From Thiotrichaceae bacterium (GTDB lineage Bacteria > Pseudomonadota > Gammaproteobacteria > Thiotrichales > Thiotrichaceae): a stretch of DNA of 64,000 nucleotides. Of this stretch, positions 18,255 through 25,926 are shown one piece after another. Positions within the stretch are counted from its first letter, which is position 1, and each line of letters starts with the position of its first letter. The notes under the pieces were generated by a model. That model worked only from the letters and a program-made list of their open reading frames with translations. It was not told where the DNA came from and did no database searches. Both the position numbers and the translations under genes were made by a program. The DNA is taken from contig JALSJN010000032.1 in assembly GCA_026989335.1 (NCBI GenBank), positions 1 through 64,000 on the forward strand, in the 5' to 3' direction.

Positions 18255-19436
18255 ATGGATTCAACGGTTACAAAAACGGTAAAAAAGTTGCGTAAGTTTT
18301 TAACGACACATCTTAGTAATAGTTTAGAGAAACTGGTACTAGAGTTGCCCCCAATTTTGAATAATCCCGATAAATTAAATGATCATTTAAGTAAAGCAAT
18401 TAATAAATTGCCCTATTGTAAATACATCTATGTGTTGGATGTAAAGGGGATACAAATTAGCGCTACCGTCTCGCATGAGGAGAAAAATACTTATTCAATG
18501 GGGCGTGATCGATCGCCACGACCTTATATGAAAAACTTATTTAAACCGCGTGAAGGCGAGGATTTTGAGCTATCCAAGGCTTATATAACAAAAAACACCA
18601 AGCGGCCCTCCGTAACAGGAATTCAATTAATTCGTGATCAGCAGGGTAACCGTCTGGGTTTTTTAGGCGTAGATTATGATTTAAGAGAGCTTCCTCGCGA
18701 TGACACAATGTACGAAGAACCACGCCAATGGAGGCAGATTAAAGGTGATCCTGCAATACGCAGTGGCTTGTTTTTACAGCAACGCGCTGAAAGTCAAATG
18801 GATAAAAAGCTCAGTGATGTGATGACGATACTTGAAGAGCTGATGCTTGAGCATGGCGTGTATCACTGCCAAGTTCATTATTCTAGTAGCCGAGTGACGA
18901 TCTGGCATGTGGATGACCCGTATACCTACCGTATCTTAACCATGGATGAGTTATCGGATTCTGAAATTTGTTTGGCATACCCGCAGCGCCCATATTTTGA
19001 GAGAAATATTGTTCCTAAAAAAGATATTTGTAATGTATTTAAACAATTTAGTGCGTTACGTTTTGCGGATGAAACTGTTTATTTGCGTTCGGGTTCTTTA
19101 AATTTGGTTAATGGTTTTACGGGCTTAAATTTTTCCTGTGATGGTACACACTACTTAACTTATGATGAGTTTTTAAGTCGTGGTTTAGAATTTTGGTTTG
19201 GTGCAGATACTGAGTATGAAGAAGCTGAGAAAAAACTGAATATGACAGACCTTGATGAACTGTTAGAAAAAGTTGCACAACGTGGATGCTTGGAAGTGAA
19301 TCAAATATTGGCTCAGTTGGATGCTGGTAAAACACCAGAACTTCTGTCTGAATTGACGAGCGATGAACAAGAATATATCCATCAAGAATTGGCATCAGTA
19401 ATGGCTATTTATGAGGGTGGGGTTTGTTCGATTTAA
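18255..19436 (+). CDS. PDC/Cache-type sensor-domain protein
   Basis: A 393-aa soluble protein without obvious transmembrane helices. Residues ~45-150 (YCKYIYVLDVKGIQISATV, GRDRSPRPYMKNL, SVTGIQLIRDQQGNRLGFLGVDYDL) have the pattern of a PDC/Cache ligand-binding domain, usually found outside the membrane in chemoreceptors; here it appears as a free protein. Residues ~170-330 form an unrecognised domain and the last 60 residues are acidic and helical. The final 61 codons and 13 bases past the stop (19251-19449) recur at 22232-22430, bracketing the Rhs island. Function unknown; a signalling or regulatory role is inference. Confidence 0.65.
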   Translation: MDSTVTKTVKKLRKFLTTHLSNSLEKLVLELPPILNNPDKLNDHLSKAINKLPYCKYIYVLDVKGIQISATVSHEEKNTYSMGRDRSPRPYMKNLFKPREGEDFELSKAYITKNTKRPSVTGIQLIRDQQGNRLGFLGVDYDLRELPRDDTMYEEPRQWRQIKGDPAIRSGLFLQQRAESQMDKKLSDVMTILEELMLEHGVYHCQVHYSSSRVTIWHVDDPYTYRILTMDELSDSEICLAYPQRPYFERNIVPKKDICNVFKQFSALRFADETVYLRSGSLNLVNGFTGLNFSCDGTHYLTYDEFLSRGLEFWFGADTEYEEAEKKLNMTDLDELLEKVAQRGCLEVNQILAQLDAGKTPELLSELTSDEQEYIHQELASVMAIYEGGVCSI

Positions 19437-19449
19437 TAGGACAAGGCTT
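19251..19449 (+). repeat. 199-bp direct repeat, left copy (inside sensor gene 3' end)
   Basis: This stretch, from the codons for LDELLEKVAQ to 13 bases beyond the stop, recurs at 22232-22430 at the same length with about two differences (CTTCTG versus CTACTA). The two copies are 2981 bases apart and enclose the Rhs accessory island. Confidence 0.97.
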
Positions 19450-19453
19450 ATAC

Positions 19454-19482
19454 TTGACATTATTTTTTCGCGTTATTATTAA
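19454..19482 (+). promoter_or_regulatory. Candidate sigma-70 promoter
   Basis: A perfect -35 box TTGACA at 19454-19459, a 17-base spacer and TATTAA at 19477-19482. It starts right after the left direct repeat ends and would drive the small gene at 19519, so the island carries its own promoter. Confidence 0.6.
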
Positions 19483-19518
19483 TAGGTCGATTAATTCAAC
19501 TCATGGAAGAGATAGATA

Positions 19519-19707
19519 ATGATCACCAAAAAACAGCTAACTTCTCAGTTTTATAGCGTAGCTCAAGGCTCTAAAAACAGAGCTGCATATTTTGCAAATA
19601 ATGAACAATACATGGTGAAATACTGGGAAGACCCTGCAATGACACCTATAGATAGATATGTAAGAGGAAATTACTCAAATAGTTCTAATAATAAATGGTG
19701 TGGTTAA
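19519..19707 (+). CDS. Small hypothetical protein of the Rhs island
   Basis: A 62-aa soluble polypeptide beginning MITKKQLTSQFYSVAQGSKN and ending NNKWCG. A good GGAAGAG Shine-Dalgarno sequence lies ten bases before the ATG and a convincing promoter lies 37 bases upstream, so it is probably expressed. I recognise no family. It contains no transmembrane segment or signal. It lies inside the duplicated-end island ahead of a small lipoprotein and the truncated Rhs gene, so a role in that cassette is possible but unproven. Confidence 0.45.
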   Translation: MITKKQLTSQFYSVAQGSKNRAAYFANNEQYMVKYWEDPAMTPIDRYVRGNYSNSSNNKWCG

Positions 19708-19727
19708 CAATGTTTATCTAAAGGATA

Positions 19728-19910
19728 ATGCGCACATTTATTTTCAGTTGTATATGTTTTTTTCTAGTGTCTTGTGAACAACACACTTTCTTGTTGAAAA
19801 AAAGTAATAATATTCATATACACCCTGCTAACCCTTGTAGACAAGAAGTAACTCATGATCATCCTTATGTTAATACCAAGCATGATCATGCATATCACCC
19901 TTGCAAGTAA
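19728..19910 (+). CDS. Small His-rich lipoprotein candidate
   Basis: A 60-aa product with a short lipoprotein signal (FIFSCICFFLVSCEQ; lipobox LVSC, Cys16). The mature part is rich in His (HIHPANPCRQEV, HDHPYV, KHDHAYHPCK) and has two further cysteines. The HDH pairs suggest metal binding. The Shine-Dalgarno sequence is AAAGGA about six bases upstream of the ATG. It lies 20 bases behind the preceding small gene and could be cotranscribed with it. No family recognised. Confidence 0.42.
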   Translation: MRTFIFSCICFFLVSCEQHTFLLKKSNNIHIHPANPCRQEVTHDHPYVNTKHDHAYHPCK

Positions 19911-19986
19911 GTTCTAGTGGAAATGGTGTAATCGTGGATATCCATCCAAAATCGGTATAAAAACAGCGATAAACGGTTGATCAACC

Positions 19987-21255
19987 ATGAATCAAATTAA
20001 CCACGAAGGACACGAAGGACACGAAGGACACGAAGGACACGAAGGACACGAAGGACACGAAGGACACGAAGCGCACGAAGCGCACGAAGGGAAACATCCA
20101 AATCTTTGTGTTCTCTGTGTCCTTCGTGGCGAGAACAATGTTTTCAGCTACGATGCCAACGGCAACCGCCTGAATCTCACCGAAAACAAGGACAGCAACG
20201 AAGAAATCCAGACAATCTACAGCATACTGGGAAACTCAAACCGCCTGACCAAAGTCGCCGACACCGACTACCAGTACGACAACAACGGCAATATCATCAA
20301 CGGCGGCGAGCATAGCTACACCTACGATGCCAGAAACCGTTTGGTCAGCATCGACAACGGTACAAGCACAAGCTATCTCTACAACGCCAATAATATGCGG
20401 GTTAAGAAAACCACCGTCAATGAAACGACAAACTACGGCTGGGACAACGACCGAATATTCGCCGAATACGATGCCAGCGGTAATCCCATACAGGAAACCG
20501 TTTACTTTGGTAGTACACCCATCGCACTGCTCAAAGACGGTAACATCTACCGTATCTTTGCCGATCAGATTGATACACCGCGAGTCATCACCGATCACAC
20601 AAACAACACACTCTGGGCGTGGGACAGCAAACCGTTTGGTGAAAGCCAGCCTGATGAAGATGCGGATAAGGACAGTACTGTACTAAGCTATAATCTTCGA
20701 TTCCCTGGGCAGTATTATGATGTAGAGACGCAGAAGCACTACAACTTCAATAGAGATTATAATCCTGTTACTGGACGATATATTCAGAGTGACCCGATTG
20801 GGTTGGATGGGGGGATGAATGGATATGGCTATGTACTAGAAAATCCATTAATCACTTCTGATTATAAAGGTCTGAAAGGACTTCGTATTACAAACCCAAA
20901 TACAGCTTCGTATTCAAACCTAGACTATGCAATTGATAAATGGATGGGTTGGGCATGCTCTCAATGTTCAATGCAACTCTTTCGTACTGTACGCTCTCAA
21001 ATAGATTATTATCAACGTACTTCTTCAATTAATGCCACATGGTATTTTATGTTATATATTAAACTGGCAGATAAACCTGCGTGGGCAGGACGACCAAACT
21101 GCGCTATAGGAACAAAAATAAACTTTGCTACATCATATTATAGCTATAATATTGCAGCACCTTACATACCACAAAACGGTTATGGGTATCCACTAGCAGC
21201 ATACAAAAAAGGACAATTCAATGGCACTAATAGATATGGGCCAGTGCCTTACTAA
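19987..21255 (+). CDS. 5'-truncated Rhs/YD-repeat protein with C-terminal toxin-like domain
   Basis: A 422-aa frame. Residues ~6-35 are (HEG)n repeats from a 9-bp repeat element, not Rhs sequence. Residues ~52-290 are YD repeats (FSYDANGNRLNLTENK, YQYDNNGNIINGGEHSYTYD, YLYNANNMRVKK) followed by the Rhs core end (NFNRDYNPVTGRYIQSDPIGLDGG, NGYGYVLENPL). After about residue 297 comes a variable C-terminal domain of ~125 aa with WACSQC, several Trp/Tyr and YIPQNGYGYP, matching no toxin I know. Complete Rhs proteins exceed 1000 aa, so the export-bearing N-terminus is missing. Codons before about 20680 are visibly G/C-richer than those after it. The next gene overlaps the end, as toxin-immunity pairs do. 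Confidence 0.78.
   Translation: MNQINHEGHEGHEGHEGHEGHEGHEGHEAHEAHEGKHPNLCVLCVLRGENNVFSYDANGNRLNLTENKDSNEEIQTIYSILGNSNRLTKVADTDYQYDNNGNIINGGEHSYTYDARNRLVSIDNGTSTSYLYNANNMRVKKTTVNETTNYGWDNDRIFAEYDASGNPIQETVYFGSTPIALLKDGNIYRIFADQIDTPRVITDHTNNTLWAWDSKPFGESQPDEDADKDSTVLSYNLRFPGQYYDVETQKHYNFNRDYNPVTGRYIQSDPIGLDGGMNGYGYVLENPLITSDYKGLKGLRITNPNTASYSNLDYAIDKWMGWACSQCSMQLFRTVRSQIDYYQRTSSINATWYFMLYIKLADKPAWAGRPNCAIGTKINFATSYYSYNIAAPYIPQNGYGYPLAAYKKGQFNGTNRYGPVPY
20001..20129. repeat. CACGAAGGA 9-bp tandem repeat element with inverted end
   Basis: Ten consecutive 9-base units from 20002 to 20091 (seven CACGAAGGA, two CACGAAGCG, one CACGAAGGG), then a short spacer and the inverse GTGTCCTTCGTGG at 20117-20129. 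The element can fold on itself. It is read in frame as HEG/HEA repeats by the Rhs frame. A degenerate relative (CATGAAG units) is at 52247. Confidence 0.92.
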
Positions 21256-21697
21256 AATAGTTCTAATGTTAGGAGTCTCAATAATTGCTTCTTTATCTGG
21301 AATATTTTTTCTTCTTCTCATCGAAGAGTACGATAAGTTAAACACTGCGACCTCAACGTTGATTCTTCTAAGTAATGGAGATATTGAAGCAACAGTAAAT
21401 ACAGCTATTATTTTTGTAAGATTACTGTTCACAACATTTGTCGGGGTTTTTCTAATCATTTGTCTGGAAATTACGAAAGCTGGTAGGGTTCTACATTGGC
21501 TAGCTATAGGTTTTATATTAGCAACCCTTGTTAATTTCATTAGTCCGCTACCATCATATTTTGGTTCTTTGTCTGAAACTAAAGGTGCGGGAGTACTTGG
21601 TCAATATTTACTTCATAATTTTATATATATTGCATTTCCCGTTTTTGCATCATCTGTTTTCGGAAATTGGTTGTATTTTAGAATAAAGAACAAATAA
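21221..21697 (+). CDS. Four-helix membrane protein, candidate immunity protein
   Basis: A 158-aa protein with four predicted transmembrane segments: ~12-32 (IVLMLGVSIIASLSGIFFLL), ~58-80 (TAIIFVRLLFTTFVGVFLII), ~88-105 and ~128-148. Its ATG overlaps the last 35 bases of the Rhs gene and has its own AAGGAC ribosome site inside it. This overlap and order are the usual arrangement of a polymorphic toxin and its cognate immunity gene. A membrane immunity protein would suggest that the toxin acts at the inner membrane. No known family recognised; the immunity role is inferred from context. Confidence 0.58.
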   Translation: MALIDMGQCLTKIVLMLGVSIIASLSGIFFLLLIEEYDKLNTATSTLILLSNGDIEATVNTAIIFVRLLFTTFVGVFLIICLEITKAGRVLHWLAIGFILATLVNFISPLPSYFGSLSETKGAGVLGQYLLHNFIYIAFPVFASSVFGNWLYFRIKNK

Positions 21698-21738
21698 AAG
21701 CGCAACCGGGGACAGTCATCAAATAGTGGTAATTTAAA

Positions 21739-22116
21739 ATGGATAAAGACAAGTATAAAGTAGTGGTGGTAGCGGAACGTATCTTAATAAACAAGATTAC
21801 TAATGCTCAGGTTTCAGTAAAATTACATCAACCTCTGCAGGAGAATGATGATTGGAGTTGCGCCTTTTCTATAGATGGCAAAATAGAAAAAGTTGTTGGT
21901 ATAGATTCTATGCAAGCACTCATATTGGCATTAGATGTAATAAGAACACAATTAAATGAATATATTAATGAGCTATATTGGCTTGATGATCTTGAGTTCT
22001 TAGGTTTTCCATTATTTGTACCTATGTATTTCCCTGATAAAGAAAGGAAAAAAATTGAGCTTTTGGTGGATAAAGAAAGCAATAACTTATTACGAATCAC
22101 CGAGGACGATCGATGA
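21739..22116 (+). CDS. DUF6968-like small protein, candidate immunity protein
   Basis: A 125-aa soluble protein. The features VVAERILINKI, then LQENDDWSCAFSIDG and GIDSMQALILALDVIRTQL follow the layout I associate with DUF6968-type proteins (ER-L, P--DDW-C-Y-I-G, G-DS-QAL-LAL). These small proteins are frequent in polymorphic-toxin neighbourhoods. It is the second gene behind the Rhs C-terminus, so it may be an extra or orphan immunity gene left from an earlier cassette. Its last codons and stop (CGATGA) fall inside a 26-bp fragment copied from the sensor gene's end, so the gene boundary coincides with a recombination junction. Confidence 0.55.
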   Translation: MDKDKYKVVVVAERILINKITNAQVSVKLHQPLQENDDWSCAFSIDGKIEKVVGIDSMQALILALDVIRTQLNEYINELYWLDDLEFLGFPLFVPMYFPDKERKKIELLVDKESNNLLRITEDDR

Positions 22117-22136
22117 ACAAGAATATATTCATCAAG
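22111..22136 (+). repeat. 26-bp third fragment of the sensor-gene end
   Basis: CGATGAACAAGAATATAT, one mismatch, then CATCAAG equals bases 19361-19386 of the sensor gene. It is a third, short copy inside the island, ~120 bases before the right 199-bp repeat. Confidence 0.8.
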
Positions 22137-22622
22137 CATACAGCTAATAGACGGCAGATAAAAATTATTTCTTGGGGCGCGTAGAGGGTGTTCAAAACTC
22201 TGCAAAATCTTAAGGACAGCCATAATTTTATCTTGATGAACTGTTAGAAAAAGTTGCACAACGTGGATGCTTGGAAGTGAATCAAATATTGGCTCAGTTG
22301 GATGCTGGTAAAACACCAGAACTACTATCTGAATTGACGAGCGATGAACAAGAATATATCCATCAAGAATTGGCATCAGTAATGGCTATTTATGAGGGTG
22401 GGGTTTGTTCGATTTAATAGGACAAGGCTTGTGTCACTCTCTCAAATACTGTTAAACTCTCGATCATGCAAATTCTTCATCTTATAATTTCACTGAAACT
22501 CTGGCTGATTATTCAATCACACACAGCCAGCGAATTATTGTAAGTTAAATTTTTCTAACGCTGTGGGAATCTCCCTCAGCAAGCTTGATTCCCACTGTTT
22601 ATTATTAAATCAAGGAATCAAA
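22117..22622. other. Gene-free stretch holding repeat copies
   Basis: Contains the tail of the 26-bp fragment, about 95 bases of unassigned sequence, the right 199-bp repeat, and then ~190 bases of leader for the transporter gene. I see no functional gene and no clear terminator. Confidence 0.5.
22232..22430 (+). pseudogene. Right copy of the 199-bp repeat: detached 3' end of the sensor gene
   Basis: A near-identical copy of 19251-19449. The reading frame is intact to the equivalent stop at 22415-22417 but has no start or upstream part of the gene. Sequence after it (GTGTCACTC) probably represents the original downstream flank, while the sequence after the left copy belongs to the island. 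Confidence 0.9.
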
Positions 22623-23537
22623 ATGCCAATCACGACCAATCAAAAAGACTTTCGATTAGGAATATTCTTTGCTATCGCAGGCACGGCTTTATTTTCCCTA
22701 AAATCCATTTTTATTAAACTCGCTTTTCAAGAGGGGGTAGATGCAACCACGTTTCTTGCGTTACGCATGATCATTGCGTTTCCTTTTTATGTGTTGGTGC
22801 TTCTTTATGCGATTAAAACACGTCCAGAAAAAGCTGCTTCATTTACTAAGAAAGATGGCTTAGCTATTTTTGGTCTGGGGTTTTTAGGCTATTATTTGGC
22901 GTCCTATCTGGACTTTGAAGGGCTATCCTATATTTCGGCACAGCTAGAGCGCTTAACTTTATTTACTTATCCTATTATGGTGGCGCTATTAAGTTGGTTC
23001 TTTTTTAAAGAAAAAATAACACTCAAAGTATTGGCTTCATTAGTGGTGAGTTATATTGGGGTGAGCTTTCTATTTTTTAATGAGTCGCCGGCAAGAACCT
23101 CACTGGTTGATGATAATGTCGCGTTAGGAACAGCCTTGGTGGCTATGGCGGCATTCAGCTTTTCTATTTATGTGATTTTCAGTAAAGCCTTTATTTCTCG
23201 CTTAGGTAGTTTGATTTTTACCAGTGTGGCGATGTCATCCTCATTGGTCTTTATACTCATCCATTTTTTTGTGATACATACAATGAGTGACTTATATGTC
23301 TCGACAAGGTTGTGGAGTTTAGCCATTTTGTTAGCGATATTTAGTACATTAATCCCCAGTTTTTTCATCAGCGAGGCAATCAACCGCATTGGTGCGACAC
23401 GTACTAGTATAATGGGAACACTGGGGCCCGTTATGACTATATTGCTAGCTGTGAACCTATTGGGTGAGCCTTTTGGCTGGGCACAAATTGTTGGACTATT
23501 GTTGGTTTTATTCGGTGTTAGTTTATTGCGTAAATAG
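22623..23537 (+). CDS. EamA/DMT-family transporter
   Basis: A 304-aa protein with ten transmembrane segments in two EamA (DUF6) repeats, first from ~12 to 145 and second from ~165 to 300. The opening FRLGIFFAIAGTALFSLKSI and the closing LGEPFGWAQIVGLLLVLFGVSLL are typical of drug/metabolite transporters. Such carriers export amino acids, metabolites or toxic compounds; the substrate is not readable. The ATG at 22623 has AAGGAA in front; a longer frame from a GTG at 22563 adds 20 non-family residues. It ends four bases from the stop of the convergent GGDEF/EAL gene. Confidence 0.86.
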   Translation: MPITTNQKDFRLGIFFAIAGTALFSLKSIFIKLAFQEGVDATTFLALRMIIAFPFYVLVLLYAIKTRPEKAASFTKKDGLAIFGLGFLGYYLASYLDFEGLSYISAQLERLTLFTYPIMVALLSWFFFKEKITLKVLASLVVSYIGVSFLFFNESPARTSLVDDNVALGTALVAMAAFSFSIYVIFSKAFISRLGSLIFTSVAMSSSLVFILIHFFVIHTMSDLYVSTRLWSLAILLAIFSTLIPSFFISEAINRIGATRTSIMGTLGPVMTILLAVNLLGEPFGWAQIVGLLLVLFGVSLLRK

Positions 23538-23541
23538 AGAG

Positions 23542-25404
23542 TTAGCTAATTGAAATGGCTGCTTTAGCAATTTGTAAGTGTGGCTTAAGCATATCGGTTA
23601 GCGGCTTTGGTTTTGATATATGGTAGCCTTGTCCGTAATCAATACCCATTTCTTGGAGTATTTCAACAATTTCGGCATTTTCGACATACTCTGCGATTAT
23701 TTTCAGGTTCATCGTATGCCCTACTTGACTGATTGATTGTACCATCGCTTTGGCAACATCATCGGTAGCAATGTTTTTAACAAAAATACCGTCAATTTTA
23801 AGGTAATCAATGTCGAGAGTTCTTAAAAAACCATAAGAACTCATACCCGTGCCAAAATCATCTAAAGAGAAGGTGCTACCTAAGTCTTTTAAACGTGCAA
23901 TAAAGCTATTGACCAGCTCCATATCCTCAACAGCCACTTGCTCTGTGATTTCAAAACAGAGCATTTGTGGGTCGACTTTAGAGCGTTTTACTTCATCAAT
24001 CACATAGTCAAGGAAGCGCGCATCGTTTAAGCTTTGCCCCGATAAGTTTATTGCAAATACAGGTAAAGGTGTTGTCTGCTTGGGTATTTTATTAATTTGG
24101 TTTAAAACATTGTGAACGACCCAGCGATCAATCGCAGGCATCATAGAATAATATTCGGCGGCGGAAATAAACTCATCGGGTGAAATGAAGTTTCCTTCCT
24201 CGTCGAATAGTCGTATTAATAACTCATAATGTGAAAAAGGCTTTTTGTACTCATCCGCGGTAAGGCGGTGAATCGGTTGTGCGTACATTTCGAATAAATT
24301 ATTTTGAATGGCATTTTTAAGTACAATGACCCACTTTAGATTGCCTTCTTGCTCATTTTGTTTATCTTTCTCTTCAAGATAAGCTGAGACACGATTCCCA
24401 CCCGTTTTACTGGCCAATCTGCACGCTCTTGTTGCTTCTGAGATTGCACGTAAATGAGACGTGGTTTGGCTATCTATAATAATGAAACCTGCGCTTAGGG
24501 TGACAGGGTATTGCTTTCCTGCCGACATAAACTTATGGTCATTGATAGTGTCGATAATACTTTCAACGTCTTTAATGCAGCTAGTGAGTTTACGATCACG
24601 GAATAAAACAGCAAAGGAGCTTCCCCCCATTCTGCCTGTAAAGTCTCTGTTTTTAGCGGTAAAATCCTCAATAATACTACCAACGGTTGTTATTAGAGAG
24701 TCACCACCCGTATGACCAATCGTTTCATTAAGCAGCTGGAATTGATCAATGGAGAAATATACAAGCACATGACTCGCATTATGCTTGTGCGAGTTATCAA
24801 CCAGTTGTTTAACCGAGGCTTCAAAAGAACGACGATTTAACATACGTGTTATTGCATCATAATGTTCTATATCTGACAGTTTTGATTGTAATGCCTTTGT
24901 TTCTGAGATGTTGTTTATCACTAAAAGTGATTGTACTTCCGCATCGTTAGTATGGCTCCCTAGCAATAAAGGGATGTGATTTAGTCTAATGGGAAAAGTC
25001 TGTTTGGTGGATGTTTGTAATAGGCACTCTCGTTCTGATTCCTGAGCTTTGCTGCTTAGCACGTTTTGAAGAGTCCTAGAAGTTTTACTGTGTAAGAGCT
25101 CGAAGGCCGTTTTTTGGTTTTTACCCATTACGCTGCGTAATTTACAGCTCAACATTTTTTCAGCAGCAGGGTTTAGATAAACGATATTATTATCATCATT
25201 AAGTATAATTATTGATTCGGGTAATAATTTATAAGCATCTTCATGGCAATTATACAGTGGTGTGCTGGGAGTAGGCACTTCGATTGGTGTATTAAGTGAG
25301 CTGAGAAGATTTTTTTTGCTAAAGTACATGATAACGATTGTGGCGACTAAAAATAGTAGCACAATAAAGATTATGATGTCGTAAAGGCTTATAGAATCTA
25401 TCAC
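23542..25404 (-). CDS. PAS-GGDEF-EAL protein, predicted c-di-GMP phosphodiesterase
   Basis: An inner-membrane protein with one N-terminal helix (IIIFIVLLFLVATIVIMYF), a PAS domain (~70-180; ESIIILNDDNNIVYLNPAAEKML), a GGDEF domain and an EAL domain. The diguanylate cyclase signature is degenerate (GRMGGSSFAVLF in place of GGDEF), so that domain is probably inactive or regulatory. The EAL part keeps the key residues: ELLIR (ExLxR), INLSGQSL, EITEQ, DDFGTG, LKIDG and GQGYHISKP. It is therefore probably a c-di-GMP hydrolase. I prefer a GTG start at 25404 because TTTAGGA lies just ahead; a longer TTG frame begins at 25443. Confidence 0.84.
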   Translation of the reverse strand: MIDSISLYDIIIFIVLLFLVATIVIMYFSKKNLLSSLNTPIEVPTPSTPLYNCHEDAYKLLPESIIILNDDNNIVYLNPAAEKMLSCKLRSVMGKNQKTAFELLHSKTSRTLQNVLSSKAQESERECLLQTSTKQTFPIRLNHIPLLLGSHTNDAEVQSLLVINNISETKALQSKLSDIEHYDAITRMLNRRSFEASVKQLVDNSHKHNASHVLVYFSIDQFQLLNETIGHTGGDSLITTVGSIIEDFTAKNRDFTGRMGGSSFAVLFRDRKLTSCIKDVESIIDTINDHKFMSAGKQYPVTLSAGFIIIDSQTTSHLRAISEATRACRLASKTGGNRVSAYLEEKDKQNEQEGNLKWVIVLKNAIQNNLFEMYAQPIHRLTADEYKKPFSHYELLIRLFDEEGNFISPDEFISAAEYYSMMPAIDRWVVHNVLNQINKIPKQTTPLPVFAINLSGQSLNDARFLDYVIDEVKRSKVDPQMLCFEITEQVAVEDMELVNSFIARLKDLGSTFSLDDFGTGMSSYGFLRTLDIDYLKIDGIFVKNIATDDVAKAMVQSISQVGHTMNLKIIAEYVENAEIVEILQEMGIDYGQGYHISKPKPLTDMLKPHLQIAKAAISIS

Positions 25405-25518
25405 GGTTTTCCTAAAGGTGGTAATAATATTGTTTGAGACCAAGGTCTCTATAAAACAAGCTATTTTCTCATACCGAGTGTGAACTTTAGCTGAACATCA
25501 TAAAGCGTTTTTCGCACC

Positions 25519-25554
25519 CAATAAAAAAGCCACAAAAATGTGGCTTTTTTATTG
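25519..25554. terminator. Terminator of the rpsP-rplS operon
   Basis: A perfect 16-bp stem around an AAAA loop, core arm AAAAAAGCCACA and complement TGTGGCTTTTTT. It lies 17 bases beyond the rplS stop on the minus strand. Confidence 0.92.
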
Positions 25555-25571
25555 TTGAAAGTTTTTAACGT

Positions 25572-25916
25572 TTAAACTTTCTCTTTAATTCTCGCTGCCT
25601 TACCTGTTAAACCACGTAGGTAATATAACTTTGCTCTACGAACCGCGCCTTTACGCTTAACTTCAATGTCTGCAATAGCGTGGCTGTAGGTTTGGAATAC
25701 ACGCTCAACACCCTCACCGTAAGAGATTTTACGCACCGTGAATGCCGAGTTAAGACCACGGTTACGAATAGCAATAACAACACCTTCAAAAACCTGGATA
25801 CGCTCGCGATCGCCTTCTTTAATTTTTAGTGAAACGGCAACCGTGTCACCAGGGTTAAACTCAGGAATTTCCTTCGTCATTTGCTCAGCTTCTAATGCTT
25901 GAATAATCGTGCTCAT
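25572..25916 (-). CDS. rplS: 50S ribosomal protein L19
   Basis: L19 sits at the interface of the ribosomal subunits. The 114-aa product begins [13 protein letters not shown], with [41 protein letters not shown] and [10 protein letters not shown], all standard for L19. A start at 25916 is chosen over the longer frame because AGAGG lies upstream and family members begin here. Last gene of the rpsP-rimM-trmD-rplS operon, ten bases behind trmD, followed by a strong terminator. Confidence 0.97.
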   Translation of the reverse strand: MSTIIQALEAEQMTKEIPEFNPGDTVAVSLKIKEGDRERIQVFEGVVIAIRNRGLNSAFTVRKISYGEGVERVFQTYSHAIADIEVKRKGAVRRAKLYYLRGLTGKAARIKEKV

Positions 25917-25926
25917 AATAAATCCT

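Noticed and set aside
20001-20129. Tandem repeats that might be a CRISPR array
   Set aside because: The unit is only 9 bases, repeats are directly adjacent without spacers and no cas gene is near.
20106-20686. Alternative frames through the Rhs core (both strands)
   Set aside because: They overlap the real YD-repeat frame, and their Arg/Gln- or Val-rich composition is an effect of reading G/C-rich codons out of frame.
21707-21720. CCGGGGACAG motif, familiar from ends of some transposase-linked repeats
   Set aside because: A single short match without a partner end or a transposase gene; not enough to call a mobile element.
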